A stretch of 18,480 nucleotides of DNA from SYOC01 sp035575235 (lineage in GTDB: Bacteria; Desulfobacterota; Binatia; Bin18): NCBI GenBank assembly GCA_035575235.1, contig DATLYA010000330.1, forward strand, positions 1 through 18,480. Direction: 5' to 3'. The translations under genes were made by a program, and so were the position numbers. This document shows positions 14,274 to 18,480 of the stretch, in pieces. Below the pieces are notes generated by a model, which did not search any database, was not told the origin of the DNA, and saw nothing but the letters and a program-made list of their open reading frames with translations. Numbering within the stretch: position 1 is the stretch's first letter; each line of letters opens with the position of its first letter.

Positions 14274-14557
14274 TTGCGAGATCTACGGCTGGTTAAAGGT
14301 TCGCCAAACACTTCTTCGAAGGTGAATCGTTGGCCTTTTTCGAGTTGCCTGAGTCCACGCTTGATCTCGCGCATCAACGCTGGGTCACGCTGAATCTCGC
14401 GGGTCTCTTGCCAGCTCGCAAATTCCTCCGCGCTCATCAGTACAGCAGCCGGTCTGCCATTACGGGTGATGATCAACTCCTCCTCATTCATTTCCAGATC
14501 TGCGACAAGCTGACTTAAGCGTGCTTTTGCCTCAGACAGAGGAAGCATCCTGGCCAT
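14270..14557 (-). CDS. Phd/YefM family antitoxin
   Basis: This 95-residue protein begins MARMLPLSEAKARLSQLVADL, followed by EEELIITRNGRPAAVLMSAEEFASW. That is the Phd/YefM DNA-binding N-terminal domain (the L-S-E-A-K-A-x-L-S-x-L-V helix, then I-T-R-N-G-R-P-A-A-V-L). The C-terminal half, rich in basic and acidic residues and ending FTFEEVFGEPLTSRRSRK, would be the flexible toxin-binding arm. An AGGAGG ribosome-binding site lies just upstream of ATG 14557. It is first in the two-gene operon, the normal order for this family, and should repress its own promoter. Confidence 0.92.
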   Translation of the reverse strand: MARMLPLSEAKARLSQLVADLEMNEEELIITRNGRPAAVLMSAEEFASWQETREIQRDPALMREIKRGLRQLEKGQRFTFEEVFGEPLTSRRSRK

Positions 14558-14572
14558 CCTGTCCTCCTATTA

Positions 14573-14591
14573 TAGACTAGAATTTAGACTA
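14573..14591. promoter_or_regulatory. Possible operator: two direct TAGACTA repeats upstream of the Phd/YefM gene
   Basis: TAGACTA occurs at 14573-14579 and again at 14585-14591, a 12-base period, directly upstream of the antitoxin's ribosome-binding site and in the gap it shares with the divergent acyl-CoA dehydrogenase gene. Phd/YefM proteins bind short repeated sites over their own promoters, so an operator role is plausible. On the minus strand a TATAAT overlaps the first repeat but lies too close to the ATG for a normal leader. Confidence 0.4.
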
Positions 14592-14737
14592 AAGTTTCAG
14601 CTCCGCGACGTCAATGCGCGCCGGTTCAGAGGAAAGAGAGAGGCGCTACTTCCTCTTGCCAAATTTTTAGCTGACCGCTCACTCCTGCCGTGTGGCTTCT
14701 ACCCGAAGCCTTGGGCTGTGTGCTATATGCCATCGTC

Positions 14738-15886
14738 ATGGACTTTGAACTGACGCCCGAACAAGTGATGCTAAAAGATCTCTGCCGCGATTTCGCGCGC
14801 AAGGAGATCGCGCCATATGCAGATGAGTGGTTCGACGCGGAGTATTTTCCGGTCGAGGTGTTCCGCAAAATGGCCGACCTCAACCTGATGGGCATGCTGA
14901 TTCCTGAAGAATATGGCGGCTCCGGCGCGGGCACGATGGCTATGGTGGCGGCGCTCGAAGAAATCGGCAAAGCGGACCAATCGGTCGCCACGACGCTGCA
15001 AGCGCATTTGACGATCGGCTCATTACCATTTCTGCATTTCGGCACGGAAGAACAAAAGCACAAATGGCTGACGCCGTTGGCGCGCGGCGAGCGGTTAGGG
15101 GCCTTTGGACTTACCGAGCCCCAGGCTGGGTCTGACGCCGCGAATATCCAAACAACGTCGTACCTGGATGGCGATGAATGGGTGATCAACGGCACGAAGT
15201 GTTTCATCTCGAACGCTGGCACGCCTATCAGTTACGGTTTGGTTGCCCTTACCACGAGCGGCAAAACCGACGACGGCAAGAAAAAATACAGCGCCATCAT
15301 CATTCCGCATGGAACGCCGGGGTATACCGTGGGGCGGCGTTACAAAAAAATCGGCTGGCATGGCGTCGACACGCGCGAGCAGATTTTTGATAACGTGCGC
15401 GTGCCGCGCGAGAATTTACTCGGACAAGAAGGCGGCGGCTTCCGGGCCTTTCTGAAGACGTTGGAATGCGGCCGCATCTCCGTAGCGACGTTAGGTCTCT
15501 CGCTGGCCGAGGCGTGTCTGGAAATGTCCGTGAAGTATGCGCTGGAGCGGAAGACGTTTGGCAAGCCGCTGGCGTCGCATCAGGCGATTCAATTTAAGCT
15601 GGCGGACATGGCGACCCAGGTGGAAATGGCGAAGCTGATGGTCTACCGTGCGGCGTGGCTGCGCGATCAAGGAAAACCGTTTGCTACGGAAGCGGCGATG
15701 GCGAAACTCGCCGCTTCTGAAATCGCGGTCAAAGCGGCGGAAGAGGCCGTGCAGATCCACGGCGGCTACGGCTACACCCGCGAGTATCCGGTCTCTCGTT
15801 TTTACCTTGACTCAAAGATCTTGACGATTGGTGAGGGGACGAGTGAAGTGCAGCGGATGGTGATTGCGCGGCAGTTGGGCTGCTAA
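14738..15886 (+). CDS. Acyl-CoA dehydrogenase
   Basis: FAD-dependent enzyme that introduces an alpha,beta double bond into an acyl-CoA and passes electrons to electron-transfer flavoprotein. From ATG 14738 (MDFELTPEQ) the protein is 382 residues, the normal family length. Family marks are LTEPQAGSDAANIQTTSY around residues 125-142, VINGTKCFISNAG at 149-161, and the C-terminal LTIGEGTSEVQRMVIARQL. In that last stretch Glu366 matches the catalytic base position of medium- and short-chain enzymes. The upstream GTG at 14690 would add a hydrophobic stretch not seen in the family, and no convincing ribosome-binding site separates the two starts. With the SDR and CoA-transferase downstream on the same strand it suggests a CoA-thioester degradation pathway; the acyl substrate is unknown. 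Confidence 0.94.
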   Translation: MDFELTPEQVMLKDLCRDFARKEIAPYADEWFDAEYFPVEVFRKMADLNLMGMLIPEEYGGSGAGTMAMVAALEEIGKADQSVATTLQAHLTIGSLPFLHFGTEEQKHKWLTPLARGERLGAFGLTEPQAGSDAANIQTTSYLDGDEWVINGTKCFISNAGTPISYGLVALTTSGKTDDGKKKYSAIIIPHGTPGYTVGRRYKKIGWHGVDTREQIFDNVRVPRENLLGQEGGGFRAFLKTLECGRISVATLGLSLAEACLEMSVKYALERKTFGKPLASHQAIQFKLADMATQVEMAKLMVYRAAWLRDQGKPFATEAAMAKLAASEIAVKAAEEAVQIHGGYGYTREYPVSRFYLDSKILTIGEGTSEVQRMVIARQLGC

Positions 15887-15894
15887 CGTAACTG

Positions 15895-16014
15895 GTTTGT
15901 TGAGTTTATAGAGTTTATTGGGTTAGTCGGATTTTTAGAGTCTGTTGAGTTTATAGAGTTTATTGGTTTTATCCAGTCAAAAACTCAACAAACCCAACAA
16001 ACTCAATGAACTCA
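15895..16014. repeat. Intergenic direct and inverted repeats between acyl-CoA dehydrogenase and SDR genes
   Basis: TGTTGAGTTTATAGAGTTTA with TTGG starts at 15898 and again at 15943, a 45-base period. GTTTGTTGAGTTT at 15895-15907 has an exact reverse complement at 15981-15993, followed by further ACAAACTCAA words up to 16014. The element is AT-rich in a GC-rich setting, noncoding, and can fold into a long hairpin between two genes of the same strand, so it may separate or attenuate their transcription. No gene is visible in 15887-16052. Confidence 0.85.
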
Positions 16015-16052
16015 AGAGGCTAAAGTAATGGCAGGAAGCTGAGAGGACAGCT

Positions 16053-16820
16053 ATGGTGAGTGCATATTTCGACCTGACAGGCAAAACCGCTATCATTACT
16101 GGCGGCAGCAAAGGCCTCGGCGAGGAGATGGCGCATGCGCTGGCGGAAGCGGGGGCGGATCTGGCGCTGGTCAGTCGTACGCAGGCGGACCTCGACAAGG
16201 TGGCGGAGGACATTCGTTGCGCGACAGGCCGACGTGTGATCGGTGTGGCCGCCGATGTGACAAAAGAAGCCGATATCGCCGCTATGGTGCAGAGAGTGAT
16301 GGCTGAATTTGGCAAGATTGACATCTTGATCAACAACGCTGGCATTGGCGGCACGACGCCAGTGCTTGATCTCCAGGAGGCCGAGTGGGACCGCTACATG
16401 AATCTGAACCTCAAAGGTCCGGTGCTGTGCTCCAAACATGTGGGTGCGGAAATGATCAAGCGGAAACAGGGCAATATTATTAACGTGTCCTCGTTGTTCT
16501 CCAAGATCGTGGCGCGCTACATGGCGGCGTATGCCGCCACGAAGACGGCGCTGGTGTCGTTCACCCGCACGTTGGCGCTGGAATGGGCGCGATACAACAT
16601 CCGCGTGAATGCGCTCTGCCCTGGGTATTTTGACACGCCGATGAATCATGCCTTCTGGCAAACCAAAGGCGGGATGAGCGTGATCGAGAAGATTCCCATG
16701 CAGCGTGTGGGCAATACTCAGGAGATCAAACCGGCGATTTTGTTCCTTTGTTCAGACGCCAATTCGTTCATGACCGGCTCGACCCTCTTTGTGGACGGTG
16801 GACATAGTTTAGTGGGATAG
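16053..16820 (+). CDS. Short-chain dehydrogenase/reductase (SDR), classical type
   Basis: This 255-residue classical SDR has the cofactor-binding TGGSKGLG at 16-23, Asp68-Val69, NNAG at 94-97, Ser147 in NVSS, and the catalytic Tyr160-x3-Lys164 (YAATK), followed by PG at 190-191. All are in their usual places, so it should be an active NAD(P)-dependent oxidoreductase acting on an alcohol or ketone. Arg42 after the second strand (VSRTQADL) hints at NADPH preference, but this is only a family trend. A GAGAGGA sequence lies a few bases before ATG 16053. It lies 166 bases after the acyl-CoA dehydrogenase gene, across a repeat element, and could act on the 3-hydroxyacyl or related intermediate. Confidence 0.93.
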   Translation: MVSAYFDLTGKTAIITGGSKGLGEEMAHALAEAGADLALVSRTQADLDKVAEDIRCATGRRVIGVAADVTKEADIAAMVQRVMAEFGKIDILINNAGIGGTTPVLDLQEAEWDRYMNLNLKGPVLCSKHVGAEMIKRKQGNIINVSSLFSKIVARYMAAYAATKTALVSFTRTLALEWARYNIRVNALCPGYFDTPMNHAFWQTKGGMSVIEKIPMQRVGNTQEIKPAILFLCSDANSFMTGSTLFVDGGHSLVG

Positions 16821-16840
16821 AGCGAAGGGTTAGGCTGTTA

Positions 16841-17065
16841 GTGAAGGCAGTCGAAATTCAAAATTTTGCGCGAGCGACGCTTTTACAATTGCCCCCTGCT
16901 CTGCGGCGAGAGATTGGCGTCCGGCTGTTTGCTATTGCTGCTGGGAACACCCAAGACCTTGTCGCCTATGGAGGTGGCGTGTACAGTTTCAGGGTAGCAG
17001 ACGCTATTACCGAGTACGTCGAAGACCAAACAGACCGGGTTGTCGTCTTTCATATCGTGAGGTGA
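16841..17065 (+). CDS. Small protein, possibly RelE/ParE-like (74 aa)
   Basis: The frame starts with GTG at 16841 and encodes MKAVEIQNFARATLLQLPPALRREIGVRLF, then GGGVYSFRVADAITEYVED, then RVVVFHIVR. The L-P-P-x-L helix followed by Y-x-F-R-V-x-D and a final hydrophobic strand resembles a compact RelE/ParE toxin. The match is weak, and the usual catalytic basic residues after the last strand are absent because the protein ends there. The ribosome-binding site is poor, so the start is uncertain. It sits 20 bases after the SDR gene and is followed almost at once by another small gene, which would suit a toxin-first pair. Function not firmly recognised. Confidence 0.55.
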   Translation: MKAVEIQNFARATLLQLPPALRREIGVRLFAIAAGNTQDLVAYGGGVYSFRVADAITEYVEDQTDRVVVFHIVR

Positions 17066-17073
17066 ACCCTATT

Positions 17074-17277
17074 ATGACTACAGTCGTACGATTTATTGAA
17101 GAAACAGGGAAGGTTCTGGCGGTTGTGGACCCCTTCCAGGTGACTACCCATGAGGAAGCTGCCTCTTTCTATGAGACCGTGCTGGCGGAGTGTATCAAGG
17201 AGATGAGTCGTCGCGGCATCGGAGAGACCTCACCTCTCTCTCACGTCGAGCTCTGTTGTTCGGACCAACAAAGATGA
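17074..17277 (+). CDS. Small hypothetical protein (67 aa), possible partner of the preceding gene
   Basis: From ATG 17074 the protein reads MTTVVRFIEETGKVLAVVDPFQVTTHEEAASFYETVLAECIKEMSRR. I do not recognise a family. The start is supported by GAGGTGA at 17058-17064, which overlaps the stop of the gene before it. A GTG at 17062 in the same frame is an alternative that would give a 4-base overlap. No helix-turn-helix or ribbon-helix-helix is evident. The tight spacing says it is co-translated with the RelE-like gene, and antitoxin is the natural guess, but nothing in the sequence proves it. Confidence 0.5.
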   Translation: MTTVVRFIEETGKVLAVVDPFQVTTHEEAASFYETVLAECIKEMSRRGIGETSPLSHVELCCSDQQR

Positions 17278-17289
17278 GCGAGGAGAGAT

Positions 17290-18480
17290 ATGACACCCTG
17301 GCAAGACAAATATAAGGACAAAATTATTACCGCCGAGGCGGCGGCCAAATTGGTAAAGTCTGGTCAGCTTGTGCGTTTTCACATTGGCAAACCTCCGATT
17401 CCCATCCTTGATGCGTTAGCCAAGCGGAATGGCGAGTTGCAAGACGTGACGGTCATCCAGTGTTATCCGCTCTACACTCATCCATTCTGGAATGAGGCGG
17501 AATACGACCGGTCCTTCCAGCGCATCGTGGATTACGTTGGCGTCGGCTGTCGAGCTGGCATGCAAAAACATTACGTAGATTTCCTCCCGCTGGACTATCC
17601 CCAATACGCCAAGCAACTCGAAGATGGGCGCACGAATACCTGGGAGCCGGATATTTTCTTCGGTGTGGTTTCTCCCCCGGATGAGAAAGGCTATTGCAGC
17701 TTCGGCAACGCGCTGTGGTACAACAAGGATGTGGCCCGCAACGCCAAGACGTTTGTCGCTGAAGTTGATCCCACTTTTATCCGCACCCACGGCGATAATT
17801 GGATTCATGTTTCCGAAATCGACTATCTCGTGGAAGAAACGAAAGCCTTTCCGGTCGGGACCAATCCTCCACCGGAAGAGGAACGAGGCACGCTCGAGGT
17901 AATCGGTGAATTTGCCGCGACCCTTATTCGCGATGGGGATACGGTGCAGATGGGCATCGGCGCAATCTCAGAAGCCATTGGCTTGTTCCTCATGGATCGC
18001 AACGATCTCGGCATTCACAGCGAGATTATGACGGCGAGCCATGTGGAATTGGTGAAACGCGGCGTGGCGACCGGCAAGTATAAATCCATCCACAAAGGCA
18101 AGGCTGTAGCGGCGATGGTGGTAGGCGCGGCTGATCTGGAATTTGTCAACAACAATCCGGCGTTTGAGCTCTACAGCGTGCTCTATACGAATTCACTGCT
18201 GACGATCGCTGCGCAAAACTCTCAGGTGGCAGTGAACAGCACGCTGGCGCTTGACCTCACCGGACAAGCCGCCGCCGAGTCGATCGGACCCCAGATGTAT
18301 TCCGGCATTGGCGGACAGATGACCTTCATGCTGGGCGCCATGTATTCCAAAGGCGGGCGTTCCATTATGGTCCTGCCGTCGACGGCGAAGAAAGGGACGC
18401 TCTCACGCATCGTGCCGATGCTCGCGCCCGGCAGCACTATTACTACGCCTCGGCAATATATGGACTACGTAGTAACCGAG
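17290..18480 (+). CDS. Acetyl-CoA hydrolase/transferase family CoA-transferase, C-terminal end cut by window edge
   Basis: The protein starts MTPWQDKYKDKIITAEAAAKLVKSGQLVRF and stays open for 397 codons to the right edge. It contains both halves of the acetyl-CoA hydrolase/4-hydroxybutyrate CoA-transferase fold. These are an N-terminal half with FFGVVSPPDEKGYCSFG, then GDTVQMGIGAISEAI, then LGIHSEIMT with Glu245 at the position of the catalytic glutamate, and SGIGGQMTFMLGAMYSKGGR. Family members move CoA between acyl groups through a glutamyl-CoA thioester. A GAGGAGAG ribosome-binding site precedes ATG 17290. The usual Asp after GIGGQ-x is Thr here (GGQMTF), which may mark a subfamily with different acyl choice. 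It closes the catabolic stretch begun by the acyl-CoA dehydrogenase and SDR genes. Confidence 0.93.
   Translation, partial: MTPWQDKYKDKIITAEAAAKLVKSGQLVRFHIGKPPIPILDALAKRNGELQDVTVIQCYPLYTHPFWNEAEYDRSFQRIVDYVGVGCRAGMQKHYVDFLPLDYPQYAKQLEDGRTNTWEPDIFFGVVSPPDEKGYCSFGNALWYNKDVARNAKTFVAEVDPTFIRTHGDNWIHVSEIDYLVEETKAFPVGTNPPPEEERGTLEVIGEFAATLIRDGDTVQMGIGAISEAIGLFLMDRNDLGIHSEIMTASHVELVKRGVATGKYKSIHKGKAVAAMVVGAADLEFVNNNPAFELYSVLYTNSLLTIAAQNSQVAVNSTLALDLTGQAAAESIGPQMYSGIGGQMTFMLGAMYSKGGRSIMVLPSTAKKGTLSRIVPMLAPGSTITTPRQYMDYVVTE

Noticed and set aside
14564..14573. TATAAT on the minus strand just before the Phd/YefM gene, considered as its -10 box
   Set aside because: It lies about 11 bases before the ATG, so transcription would start within the ribosome-binding site; no matching -35 is seen.
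14690..14737. GTG start extending the acyl-CoA dehydrogenase by 16 residues
   Set aside because: The added residues do not match the family, whose homology begins at MDFELTPEQ; no better ribosome-binding site supports the extension.
15898..15966. Two spaced direct repeats, considered as a CRISPR array
   Set aside because: There are only two copies, the spacing is internally repetitive, and no cas gene is present; it fits a dispersed repeat better.

Overview
The window looks like a chromosomal segment from an uncultured, moderately GC-rich Gram-negative-type bacterium. The gene mix is a luciferase-like monooxygenase, an acyl-CoA dehydrogenase, an SDR, a CoA-transferase and very large cyclase-ATPase-TPR proteins, with many dispersed low-complexity or palindromic repeats, some inside genes. 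That mix recalls environmental deltaproteobacterial, Tectomicrobia or Binatota-type genomes. This placement is an impression only; no marker gene is present.

Layout. (1) Positions 1-1746, minus strand: an NTF2/SnoaL-like protein followed by a luciferase-like flavin monooxygenase that runs off the left edge. (2) 1864-5346, plus strand: a 1160-residue protein with a double zinc ribbon, a class III nucleotide cyclase, a STAND/AAA-type ATPase and a TPR-like tail. (3) 5349-6545, minus strand, converging on it with a 2-base gap: an indoleamine 2,3-dioxygenase homologue. (4) 6689-6806: a dispersed inverted-repeat element. (5) 6821-8361, minus strand: a shrunken, frame-broken relative of the large cyclase further right. 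(6) 8415-10124: a BrnT-like toxin-antitoxin pair, a DUF4242 gene and a DUF433/DUF5615 pair. (7) 10265-13921, minus strand: a complete 1218-residue cyclase-ATPase-TPR protein with an N-terminal winged-helix-like segment. (8) 13971-14557: a Phd/YefM-RelE/ParE pair. (9) 14738-18480, plus strand: acyl-CoA dehydrogenase, a repeat-rich spacer, an SDR, two small overlapping or abutting genes of unknown function (the first RelE-like) and an acetyl-CoA hydrolase/transferase-family CoA-transferase that runs off the right edge.

How it fits together. The two flanks carry catabolic enzymes (flavin monooxygenase on the left; acyl-CoA dehydrogenase, SDR and CoA-transferase on the right) that would suit degradation of an organic acid through CoA thioesters. 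The middle is accessory: two intact cyclase-ATPase-TPR signalling proteins, the remains of a third, and three clear plus one possible toxin-antitoxin pairs. The most notable sequence signal is that the large signalling genes have absorbed dispersed repeats in frame at loops and linkers. These include parts of the same palindrome in the same inter-domain loop of two paralogues. A third copy has lost exactly its cyclase and ATPase core through an in-frame deletion of 521 codons.
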